Source of the DNA: Streptomyces sp. NBC_00525
GTDB taxonomy: Bacteria > Actinomycetota > Actinomycetes > Streptomycetales > Streptomycetaceae
Assembly (NCBI RefSeq): GCF_036346595.1
Contig: NZ_CP107834.1
Coordinates: 620,001-684,000 of the forward strand
Reading direction: 5' to 3'
Length of the DNA stretch: 64,000 nucleotides
Shown here: in pieces, positions 51,780 to 58,495 of the stretch
Layout of the letters: each line of letters starts with the position of its first letter
Position numbering within the stretch: position 1 is the first letter of the stretch
The notes under the pieces: model-generated
What the model was told of the DNA's origin: nothing
Seen by the model: the letters and a program-made list of their open reading frames with translations, nothing else
Databases searched by the model: none
Position numbers and translations under genes: made by a program

Positions 51780-52541
51780 TCAGTTGAGCGGTCCGCCGGC
51801 GACGTACATGACCTGGCCGGAGACGAAGCCGGCGGCGTCACCCGTGAAGAAGGCGATGGCGTTGGCGATGTCGTCCGGGACACCGACGCGCTGGACCGGA
51901 ATCTGGGTGGCGGCGGCGGCCTGGAACTCCTCGAAGCCCATGCCGACGCGCGCGGCGGTCTGCGCGGTCATCTCGGTGACGATGAAGCCGGGCGCGACGG
52001 CGTTGGCGGTGATGCCGAACTTGCCGAGTTCCTTGGCGAGGGTCTTCGTGAAGCCCTGGAGGCCCGCCTTGACCGCCGCGTAGTTGGCCTGGCCGCGGTT
52101 GCCGAGCGCCGAGGAGGAGGAGAGCGACACGATGCGGCCCCACTTGGCGTCCACCATGTGCTTCTGGACGGCCTTGGCCATCAGGAACGCGCCCTTGAGG
52201 TGCACGTTCATCACGGTGTCCCAGTCGGACTCGCTCATCTTGAAGAGCAGGTTGTCGCGGAGCACGCCCGCGTTGTTGACGAGGATCGTGGGGGCGCCGA
52301 GTTCGGCGGCGACCCGCGCGACGGCGGCTTCCACCTGGGCGCCGTCCGACACGTCGCAGCCGACCGCGAGCGCCGTGCCCCCGGCGGCGGTGATCTTCTC
52401 GACGGTGTCCTTGCAAGCCGCCTCGTCCAGGTCGAGGACGGCGACCGCACGGCCCTCGGCCGCCAGCCGTACGGCGGTGGCGGCGCCGATGCCGCGGGCC
52501 GCTCCGGTCACGATGGCTACGCGCTGCTCGCTGGTCGACAT
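51780..52541 (-). CDS. fabG: 3-oxoacyl-ACP reductase-like SDR
   Basis: A 253-residue classical SDR with TGAARGIGAATA, NNAGVLRDNLLFKM and the Ser/YAAVK catalytic set, closest to FabG. It reduces 3-oxoacyl-ACP or a similar substrate with NADPH. GAGGAG nine to ten bases upstream supports the ATG. It is the first gene of a two-SDR operon. This paralogue is away from the main fab cluster, so its physiological substrate is uncertain. Confidence 0.85.
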   Translation of the reverse strand: MSTSEQRVAIVTGAARGIGAATAVRLAAEGRAVAVLDLDEAACKDTVEKITAAGGTALAVGCDVSDGAQVEAAVARVAAELGAPTILVNNAGVLRDNLLFKMSESDWDTVMNVHLKGAFLMAKAVQKHMVDAKWGRIVSLSSSSALGNRGQANYAAVKAGLQGFTKTLAKELGKFGITANAVAPGFIVTEMTAQTAARVGMGFEEFQAAAATQIPVQRVGVPDDIANAIAFFTGDAAGFVSGQVMYVAGGPLN

Positions 52542-52727
52542 GCTTGGCTCTCCTCGCCCTTGGATAGCGGCTCAGCGGACGCCGGGCGCTTCCGGGGGGA
52601 ACCGGCCCGATGGCTGAGCAACCGCTTAGTACCTTCAGCATTCGAGACGCTAGAAGCCCTGGCACCCGGTGTCAACGGCACACGGGCGCAGCGGCGCATG
52701 TCACACCCCGGCGGGCCGCCGTCACGC

Positions 52728-52760
52728 GGTGTCCGGTCGCCGGCCCGGCGACCGGACACC
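52728..52760 (-). terminator. Strong hairpin terminator of the HipA-like/DUF3037 operon
   Basis: GGTGTCCGGTCGCC (52728-52741) pairs perfectly with GGCGACCGGACACC (52747-52760) around a tight loop. It begins four bases beyond the DUF3037 stop codon on the minus strand. Confidence 0.85.
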
Positions 52761-52764
52761 CGGC

Positions 52765-53148
52765 TCAGCGGACCAGCAGATCGAGGAGCCGCTCCACCTC
52801 GGCCTCGGGGTCGGCGGTCAGCCCGCTGTGCACCGGTCCGGGCTGTACGACGGTGGAGCGGGGGGCGATGAGCCAGCGGAAGCGGCGCCCGGCGTCGTCC
52901 CCGGCGGCCTGGCCCGCCTCCGTACCGCCGAGGCAGACGCCCTCGACGGCGCGCAGCGCGGCGCGGACCCCGGTGACGTCGGCGCCGGGGTCGAGCGCCT
53001 TGAGCTTCACCTCGTCCAGTGCGGTGCGGGCGGCGACGAAGCCGCGGGCGCGGCAGTAGACGACCACGCCGGCGTTGAAGCACTCCCCGCGCTGGACGCG
53101 GGGCACGACGCGCAGCAGCGCGTACTCGAAGACATCGCGCCGGCTCAT
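52765..53148 (-). CDS. DUF3037 protein
   Basis: A 127-residue protein with the DUF3037 features FEYALLRVVPRVQRGECFNAGVVVYC and an acidic DPEAEVERLLDLLVR C-terminus. Its function is unknown. Its ATG overlaps the stop of the HipA-like kinase gene (ATGA), so the two are made together and probably interact or form a pathway. A strong terminator follows. Confidence 0.9.
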   Translation of the reverse strand: MSRRDVFEYALLRVVPRVQRGECFNAGVVVYCRARGFVAARTALDEVKLKALDPGADVTGVRAALRAVEGVCLGGTEAGQAAGDDAGRRFRWLIAPRSTVVQPGPVHSGLTADPEAEVERLLDLLVR

Positions 53149-53993
53149 GCCTGGCCTCCCTTGCCGTCGTCCTGGCGGGGGCGCGGGGCCAGGCGTTCGG
53201 TGATCCAGCCGGGGGCCTGCGAGGGCTTGTCGGGGGTGGGCGCGTCCATGACGATCCGCTCGTGGATGGTGGCGGCCCGCGCGAGCAGCGCGTCGGCGTA
53301 GGCCCGGCGCAGCTGGTCCGTCGAGTCGAAGCCCGGCTCGTCCACCAGCCACTCGTCGGGGACGTCGGCGGTGACCTCGGCGAGCAGTTCGGGCGTGATC
53401 CGGGGCGCGAGTTCCGCGGCGGCCGACGCGATGTCGGGGCGGAAGGGGGCGAGCGCGTGGTCGGAGGCGTTGTAGGGCTTGGCGGCGGAGGTCTGGGCGC
53501 CGGGCCAGTTGTGGTGCCAGATCATGGTGGCGCCGTGGTCGATGAGCCAGAGGTCGCCGTGCCAGACGAGCATGTTGGGGTTGCGCCAGGAGCGGTCGAC
53601 GTTGTTGATCAGCGCGTCGAACCAGACGACCCGGCCGGCCTCGCGCGGGTCCACCTCGTAGGCGAGGGCGTCGAAGCCGAGCGAGCCGGGCAGGAAGTCC
53701 ATCCCGAGGTTGAGCCCGCCGCTGGCCTTGAGCAGTTCCTGCACTTCCTGGTCCGGCTCGGCGAGCCCGATGACGGGGTCGAGCTGGATCTGCACCAGCT
53801 CGGGCACACGCAGCCCGAGCCGCCGGCCGAGCTGCCCGCAGATCACCTCGGCGACGAGCGTCTTGCGCCCCTGGCCGGCGCCGGTGAACTTCATGACGTA
53901 CGTACCGAGATCGTCGGCCTCGACGATCCCGGGGAGCGAGCCGCCTTCACGCAGGGGCGTGACATAGCGGGTCGCTACGACCTCTTGCAACAC
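53145..53993 (-). CDS. HipA-like kinase
   Basis: A 282-residue protein with a HipA-like kinase fold. TYVMKFTGAGQG carries the ATP lysine, NNVDRSWRNPNML has the catalytic Asp and the Asn five residues later, and LWLIDHGATM is the metal-binding DFG-equivalent. It lacks the HipA N-terminal subdomain, and no HipB antitoxin gene is adjacent. Target unknown; HipA phosphorylates glutamyl-tRNA synthetase. GTG 53993 has only a modest Shine-Dalgarno (CGGGAAA). Confidence 0.87.
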   Translation of the reverse strand: MLQEVVATRYVTPLREGGSLPGIVEADDLGTYVMKFTGAGQGRKTLVAEVICGQLGRRLGLRVPELVQIQLDPVIGLAEPDQEVQELLKASGGLNLGMDFLPGSLGFDALAYEVDPREAGRVVWFDALINNVDRSWRNPNMLVWHGDLWLIDHGATMIWHHNWPGAQTSAAKPYNASDHALAPFRPDIASAAAELAPRITPELLAEVTADVPDEWLVDEPGFDSTDQLRRAYADALLARAATIHERIVMDAPTPDKPSQAPGWITERLAPRPRQDDGKGGQA

Positions 53994-54140
53994 TTTCCCG
54001 TGCCACCCATCTCTTCAGCCTCGCGGTCCACGGAACACATCGTAAGCAAGGGTGATCGGCCGGGCGGCGTCGCTCGGGCGGGTGCCGGTGGTGGCGGGTC
54101 CGCGGGTCAGTCATGCCGGGCAGGCCGTGATCGTGCCCTG

Positions 54141-54146
54141 TATAGG
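54141..54146 (+). promoter_or_regulatory. Putative -10 element of the phosphatase-like gene
   Basis: TATAGG preceded by TG ends nine bases before the ATG at 54155. This predicts a transcript that begins at or within two bases of the start codon, hence leaderless translation; no Shine-Dalgarno is present. Confidence 0.5.
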
Positions 54147-54154
54147 GTGCTCGT

Positions 54155-54586
54155 ATGAGTGAGGGATGGGGCACTACGGACGGAATCCTGCGGTTGCCTT
54201 CGGGCGCGCTCGTGCGTGGCCGGGGTCTGCGATACCCGCTGCCCTCGGGGCCCGTGCCGTCGTTCGCGGTCCATCTGCTCGGCAAGCAGCCCCCGCCGAC
54301 CCCGTGGGAGACGCGATGGCTGCCGTGGCCCGACTTCCGCCTTCCCCGAGATCGCCGGCAGGCTCGGGAGGTGCTGCAAGAGGCATTGGAGCGGGCGGGG
54401 AACGAACGCGTCGAGGTCGCCTGCGGAGGCGGGCGGGGCCGGACGGGGACCGCGCTGGCCTGCATGGCCGTCCTCGACGGGGTTCCGCCGGACCAGGCCG
54501 TCGCGTTCGTCCGCCGGCATTACCACCCCCGCGCTGTGGAGACGCCCTGGCAGCGCCGATTCGTGCTGCGCTTCGACGCCGCGTAG
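54155..54586 (+). CDS. Protein tyrosine phosphatase-like protein
   Basis: A 143-residue protein with the PTP CX5R loop: Cys90 to Arg96 in ACGGGRGRTGTALA, followed by a helix as in dual-specificity phosphatases. An upstream Asp (WPDFRLP, about residue 60) could be the general acid. It is small and probably cytoplasmic. It is divergent from the HipA-like kinase operon across 161 bases, so it may reverse that kinase's phosphorylation; this is inference. Activity is not proven by sequence. Confidence 0.85.
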   Translation: MSEGWGTTDGILRLPSGALVRGRGLRYPLPSGPVPSFAVHLLGKQPPPTPWETRWLPWPDFRLPRDRRQAREVLQEALERAGNERVEVACGGGRGRTGTALACMAVLDGVPPDQAVAFVRRHYHPRAVETPWQRRFVLRFDAA

Positions 54587-54632
54587 CGGCCCCCGGCCGG
54601 AGCGGGAACCGCCGCGTCGCCCCGGACTGTGG

Positions 54633-54965
54633 TTACGGCGCCACCGGCGCCAGGTCGCACGTCCGCAGGGCCGTGACGTAGTTGGCGTTCGTCCCGTAGC
54701 CGGCGAAGGTCGCCCAGCCGCCGGGCTGAAGCGTGACGCAGGGGGCCCACTGGCCGTTCGTGTACTCGACCGTGACGGAGACGGCGTCGGAGCAGCCGTT
54801 GCGGACGTCGGTGTAGCGCCAGCTCTGGAAGGACTCCACGCAGTCGGGAGCCGGTGTTCCGGTGGCTGCCGAGGCGGAGGGGGCTGCGGCCAGGGTCAGG
54901 AGTCCTGCCGCGATCGCGGCGGTGAGGGCGGGAGCGGGCGATATGCGTTTCATGCGGTTCGTCAT
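54633..54965 (-). CDS. Secreted alpha-amylase inhibitor, tendamistat family
   Basis: A 110-residue precursor. A signal peptide (about 1-33, ending ASA) is followed by a mature domain with four cysteines (42, 58, 76, 103). Spacing from the first Cys to the second (16) and third (18 more) equals tendamistat's; the last interval is one residue shorter. The inhibitory triad SWRY (48-51) lies at the same distance from the first Cys. The family blocks animal alpha-amylases. GAGG is eight to nine bases upstream. CTGCAAG boxes are in its promoter region. Confidence 0.92.
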   Translation of the reverse strand: MTNRMKRISPAPALTAAIAAGLLTLAAAPSASAATGTPAPDCVESFQSWRYTDVRNGCSDAVSVTVEYTNGQWAPCVTLQPGGWATFAGYGTNANYVTALRTCDLAPVAP

Positions 54966-54993
54966 GGGGCCATCCTCATGACAGCGCCGAGGG

Positions 54994-55011
54994 TCTGCAA
55001 GTTTCTGCAAG
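54994..55011. promoter_or_regulatory. Direct TCTGCAAG repeats, 10-bp spacing
   Basis: TCTGCAAG occurs at 54994-55001 and 55004-55011, exactly one helical turn apart and 29-46 bases upstream of the inhibitor ATG. The motif resembles the CTTGCAG operators described for Streptomyces amylase genes and bound by the LacI-family Reg1/MalR regulator. Confidence 0.65.
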
Positions 55012-55070
55012 AGTTTTCAGTCAGGCTTTCATCGCACGACTTACGAGGCAGTTCAGCCCCGATTCCTTAC

Positions 55071-55088
55071 TCTGCAAGAACTTGCAGA
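55071..55088. promoter_or_regulatory. CTGCAAG inverted repeat
   Basis: TCTGCAAG (55071-55078) and CTTGCAGA (55081-55088) form a perfect palindrome with an AA centre. It is 67 bases from the direct repeats and shares the same half-site, so a regulator could bind both and loop the DNA between. Confidence 0.65.
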
Positions 55089-55227
55089 AACCTCCAGGGG
55101 CTGCGCCGGGAGTGCGCACGGGACCGACGATGACCGAGATTCGACGGTGCCCGGCACCCCGCCCCCGTCGCCCTCCCTCACCGAGAACCCCACGTATGGG
55201 TGAAGATCCGCCACCGGCCAGGACGAT

Positions 55228-55989
55228 ATGCCAGGAAAAAACGTTGTTTCGGGCATGAATCCACAGGAGTCCTGGAGTCACCACAAGGTTCTGGCAGAGG
55301 AATTCTGTTTGCATGACGAACAAGTCAGATTCGCCGAAGCCGCCTTGCGTGAGGCACAGATGCACCGTAGCCGGTCGCTGGCCGCTTTCGCTGTCACGGT
55401 GGGTCGCGACAGGTCCGTCGCCGATCTGCTGGGACTGCAGGCGCGGGAGGTGAGGTCGGCGCGGCGCGAGGTGGGCGTGGAGACCGCCCGGTCCGCCGCC
55501 GACCATCTGCTCAACGCTCCGGCGGCCGGAGCCGAGGGCGCCGGGACGGTGTGGTCCGAGGAACTGGACGCCGCGCTGAGCGCGGGCTGGCGGGAGGGCG
55601 TGGACCTGCACGCGCTCGCGGCGCGGCTCGGTATGGACGTGGCGAGCGTCGTGACCCGGCTGAAGGATTTGTCCACGCAGGGCATCCTGCGGGGCGACGG
55701 CACCCCGACGAGCAGGGGCCGCCACCGCAAGCAGGCCAACGGCACCCCGCCGCGCCCGGCGGGTCCCACGACCCAGACCCGGGCCCGGGCCCAATCACAG
55801 CCCCAGCCCCAGCCCCAGGGGCAACCACAGCCGCAGCCGCGCGAGCAGCCGGCCGGGCAGGGGATGACGGAGAGCTGGGCGGAGTGGGAGTCGCAGCTCA
55901 CCCCCGAGCGCGAGCGGCCCCCGGCCCAGGAGATCAGCGGGCTCGTCCTGGAGGGCGTGGTGTGTCCGCCGTACCAGTACGGCTATTGA
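55228..55989 (+). CDS. Putative DNA-binding protein with PQ-rich tail
   Basis: A 253-residue protein. Its first 80 residues are helical (HDEQVRFAEAALREAQMHRS) with a possible HTH (VADLLGLQAREVRSARREVG). A second HTH-like unit lies at about 115-150 (DLHALAARLGMDVASVVTRLK). A Pro/Gln-rich repeat follows (about 190-215), and the end is GVVCPPYQYGY. It is divergent from the inhibitor gene. ATG 55228 has AGGACG upstream; ATG 55255 is possible. I do not recognise the family. Confidence 0.75.
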   Translation: MPGKNVVSGMNPQESWSHHKVLAEEFCLHDEQVRFAEAALREAQMHRSRSLAAFAVTVGRDRSVADLLGLQAREVRSARREVGVETARSAADHLLNAPAAGAEGAGTVWSEELDAALSAGWREGVDLHALAARLGMDVASVVTRLKDLSTQGILRGDGTPTSRGRHRKQANGTPPRPAGPTTQTRARAQSQPQPQPQGQPQPQPREQPAGQGMTESWAEWESQLTPERERPPAQEISGLVLEGVVCPPYQYGY

Positions 55990-56049
55990 AGCGCCGCCCA
56001 CGCACGCTCCGGCACCGAGTGCGCGGGCCGGCACCGCGGCCCCGTTTAA

Positions 56050-56072
56050 AATTTTGCCTGGGCTGCAAAATT
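56050..56072. promoter_or_regulatory. TetR operator overlapping its promoter
   Basis: AATTTTGC (56050-56057) and GCAAAATT (56065-56072) are perfect arms with a seven-base spacer. A promoter can be read across them: TTGCCT at 56054-56059 and TAGCAT at 56076-56081, 16 bases apart. Transcription would start near the ATG at 56090, giving a leaderless, autorepressed tetR. Confidence 0.6.
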
Positions 56073-56089
56073 GCATAGCATCCATCTTC

Positions 56090-56692
56090 ATGAGCGACGA
56101 CCCGCCCCTGGGGCTGCGTGAGCGCAAGAAGCGCGCCACGCGCGACGCCCTGGCGGGCGTGGCACTGCGCATGGCCGCCGAGCGGGGCTTCGAGCAGGTG
56201 ACCGTCGAAGCGGTCACCGATGCCGTCGGGGTCTCCGTGCGCACGTTCTTCAACTACTTCGCGTGCCTGGAGGACGCCATCACGCGTCCCGGCCCGGAGA
56301 GCGCTGAGCGGACCCGGCGGGCCGTGCTCAACGCGCCGGAGCACCTCACCGCGCTCGAAGCCCTCAGCGAGGCCATCGCCCAGGAGCTCGCCTCCATCGA
56401 GGAGGACCACGAGCGCTGGAAGCTCCAGACGGCCGTGCTGCGCAAGAGCCCGGCGCTGCTGCCCAACTTCCTGGCCGCCCGCGGCGCCGACGAGAAGGCC
56501 ATGATCGCCGTCGTCGCCGAACGCCTCGGCCAGGACCCCGTGGCCGATCTCTACCCCCGGCTCCTCGCCCATGTCGCCCTGGCCGCGGTGCGCGCCTCGG
56601 TCGAGGTCTGGGTGGCCACGGGCCGTACACGTACCTTCCAGAGCCTGTACCGCGAGGCGTTCGCCTCCCTGGCCGCCGGTCTGAAGGCCTGA
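56090..56692 (+). CDS. TetR-family regulator of the adjacent efflux pump
   Basis: A 200-residue regulator. The HTH lies at about 10-60 (LRMAAERGFEQVTVEAVTDAVGVSVRTFFNYF) and the C-terminal domain is helical. It is 109 bases upstream of an EmrB-type exporter in the same direction. The AT-rich palindrome covering its promoter is its probable operator. The ATG at 56090 gives the normal TetR length. Confidence 0.93.
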   Translation: MSDDPPLGLRERKKRATRDALAGVALRMAAERGFEQVTVEAVTDAVGVSVRTFFNYFACLEDAITRPGPESAERTRRAVLNAPEHLTALEALSEAIAQELASIEEDHERWKLQTAVLRKSPALLPNFLAARGADEKAMIAVVAERLGQDPVADLYPRLLAHVALAAVRASVEVWVATGRTRTFQSLYREAFASLAAGLKA

Positions 56693-56801
56693 GCGCGCCC
56701 CCGGCGTACCGCGCCGGGCCGCTCACCCACCCCCGCACCATCCCTCCGCGCGGCCCCACCCGTCACGGAGCCAGTCACCAGAGAATGAGGAACGTCAGCC
56801 G

Positions 56802-58403
56802 ATGACCGCTGCCGTCACACCCGAAACCGGCCCGGCCGGTCCGACAGAGGAGGCCGCGTCAGGCATGACGCGGCGCCAGATACTCCAGGCCATGTCGGGC
56901 CTGATGGCCGGCATGTTCGTGGCGATCCTGGCCTCCACCGTCGTCGCCAACGCCCTGCCCAGGATCATCGCCGACCTGCACGGCACCCAGTCCTCGTACA
57001 CCTGGGTCGTCACGGCCGAACTCCTCGCCATGACGGCGACGGTGCCGATCTGGGGCAAGCTCTCCGACCTGTACGACAAGAAGCTGCTCATCCAGCTGTC
57101 GCTGTCGATGTTCGTCGTCGGCTCGCTCGTCGCGGGCTTCTCGCACAGCGTCGGGCTGCTCATCGTCAGCCGTGTCGTCCAGGGCATCGGCGCGGGCGGG
57201 CTCACCGCGCTCGCCCAGGTCGTGATGGCGGCGATCATCCCGCCGCGCGAACTCGGCCGCTACTCCGGCATCTTCGGTGCCGTGTTCGCCGTGGGCACGG
57301 TCGCGGGGCCGCTCATCGGCGGCGTCCTGGTGGACACCTCCTGGCTGGGCTGGCGCTGGTGCTTCTTCATCGGCGTCCCCTTCGCGCTGCTCGCCATCGT
57401 GCTGCTCCAGCTCACCCTCAAACTGCCGACGATCCGCCGCGAGGTGAAGATCGACTACGTCGGTGCCGTGCTCATCATGAGCGGCGTCAGCGCGCTGCTG
57501 CTGTGGGTGACCCTGGCCGGCAACCGCTTCGACTGGGCGTCCTGGCAGACCGCCGCGCTCGTGACCGCCGGTGTGGTCCTGCTGGGCGCCGCCGTGTGGG
57601 TCGAGTCGCGCGTGCCGGAGCCGATCATCCCGCTGGACATCTTCCGCAACCGCACGGTGGCGCTGACGACGGTCGCGAGCCTGCTGGTCGGTGTCGCCAT
57701 GTTCGGCGGCACGGTGTTCCTCTCCCAGTACTTCCAGATCTCGCTCGGCAAGTCCCCGACGACCGCCGGTCTGATGAGCCTGCCGATGATCCTCGGCCTG
57801 ATGGTCTCGACGACCGTGGCCGGCCAGATCATCTCCGCGCGGGGCAAGTGGAAGGGCTTCCTCATCGCGGGCGGCATCATCATGACGGCGGGCATGGGTC
57901 TGCTGTCCACGATCGGCGCCGACTCCTCGTTCGGCCTGCTCAGCGTGTACATGGTGGTTCTCGGCGTCGGCGTCGGCATGCTGATGCAGAACCTGGTGCT
58001 GGCCGCGCAGAACGACGTGCCCGCCTCCGAACTGGGCGCGGCGACCTCGGTCCTGTCGTTCTTCCGCAGCCTCGGTGGTGCCATCGGTACGAGCGCGCTC
58101 GGCGCCGTCCTGGGCCACCGGGTGGCGCAGGAGCTGGAGAAGGGCTTCGGCAAGCCGGCGGGCGGCGGCGAGAGCACCGTCCCCGATCTGAGCACCCTGC
58201 CCGCCCCGGCGCGCGAGATCGTCGAGAACGCGTACGGCGTCGCCACCGCCGACGTCTTCCTGATCGGCGCCCCGTTCGCCTTCCTGGCGCTGATCGCGGT
58301 GCTGTTCATCAAGGAGAAGCCGCTGCGCACGCAGAGCGGCATGGAGCGTCTGGCGGAGGAGACGGCGGCGGCCGAGTCCGCCGCGGCCACCCCGGCGCAC
58401 TGA
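56802..58403 (+). CDS. EmrB/QacA-type MFS drug exporter
   Basis: A 533-residue DHA2-type permease with about 14 hydrophobic helices. It has the loop 2-3 motif WGKLSDLYDKKLL and the motif-C-like GAVFAVGTVAGPLIGGVLVD. It is a drug or toxic-metabolite exporter. The TetR gene immediately upstream probably represses it until an inducer appears. GAGGAA lies nine to ten bases before the ATG. Confidence 0.93.
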   Translation: MTAAVTPETGPAGPTEEAASGMTRRQILQAMSGLMAGMFVAILASTVVANALPRIIADLHGTQSSYTWVVTAELLAMTATVPIWGKLSDLYDKKLLIQLSLSMFVVGSLVAGFSHSVGLLIVSRVVQGIGAGGLTALAQVVMAAIIPPRELGRYSGIFGAVFAVGTVAGPLIGGVLVDTSWLGWRWCFFIGVPFALLAIVLLQLTLKLPTIRREVKIDYVGAVLIMSGVSALLLWVTLAGNRFDWASWQTAALVTAGVVLLGAAVWVESRVPEPIIPLDIFRNRTVALTTVASLLVGVAMFGGTVFLSQYFQISLGKSPTTAGLMSLPMILGLMVSTTVAGQIISARGKWKGFLIAGGIIMTAGMGLLSTIGADSSFGLLSVYMVVLGVGVGMLMQNLVLAAQNDVPASELGAATSVLSFFRSLGGAIGTSALGAVLGHRVAQELEKGFGKPAGGGESTVPDLSTLPAPAREIVENAYGVATADVFLIGAPFAFLALIAVLFIKEKPLRTQSGMERLAEETAAAESAAATPAH

Positions 58404-58410
58404 GCGCGGC

Positions 58411-58461
58411 CCCTGCGGGGCCCGTCCTCCCCCACACCGGGGACGGGCGGGCCCCGCAGGG
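58411..58461 (+). terminator. Hairpin terminator of the MFS gene
   Basis: CCCTGCGGGGCCC (58411-58423) with GTCC pairs with GGAC plus GGGCCCCGCAGGG (58441-58461), leaving a small bulge. It sits eight bases after the MFS stop. Confidence 0.75.
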
Positions 58462-58495
58462 CTGTTCCGGCGGCGCCACCTGTCAGGGTGTCGGG

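Noticed and set aside
53145..53993. Classical HipBA toxin-antitoxin module
   Set aside because: No HipB-like HTH gene is adjacent and the HipA N-terminal subdomain is missing; only a HipA-like kinase with DUF3037 can be supported.
55021..55794. A minus-strand frame covering the inhibitor promoter and the divergent gene
   Set aside because: It runs through the operator repeats and is antisense to a better-supported gene; the translation is low complexity.
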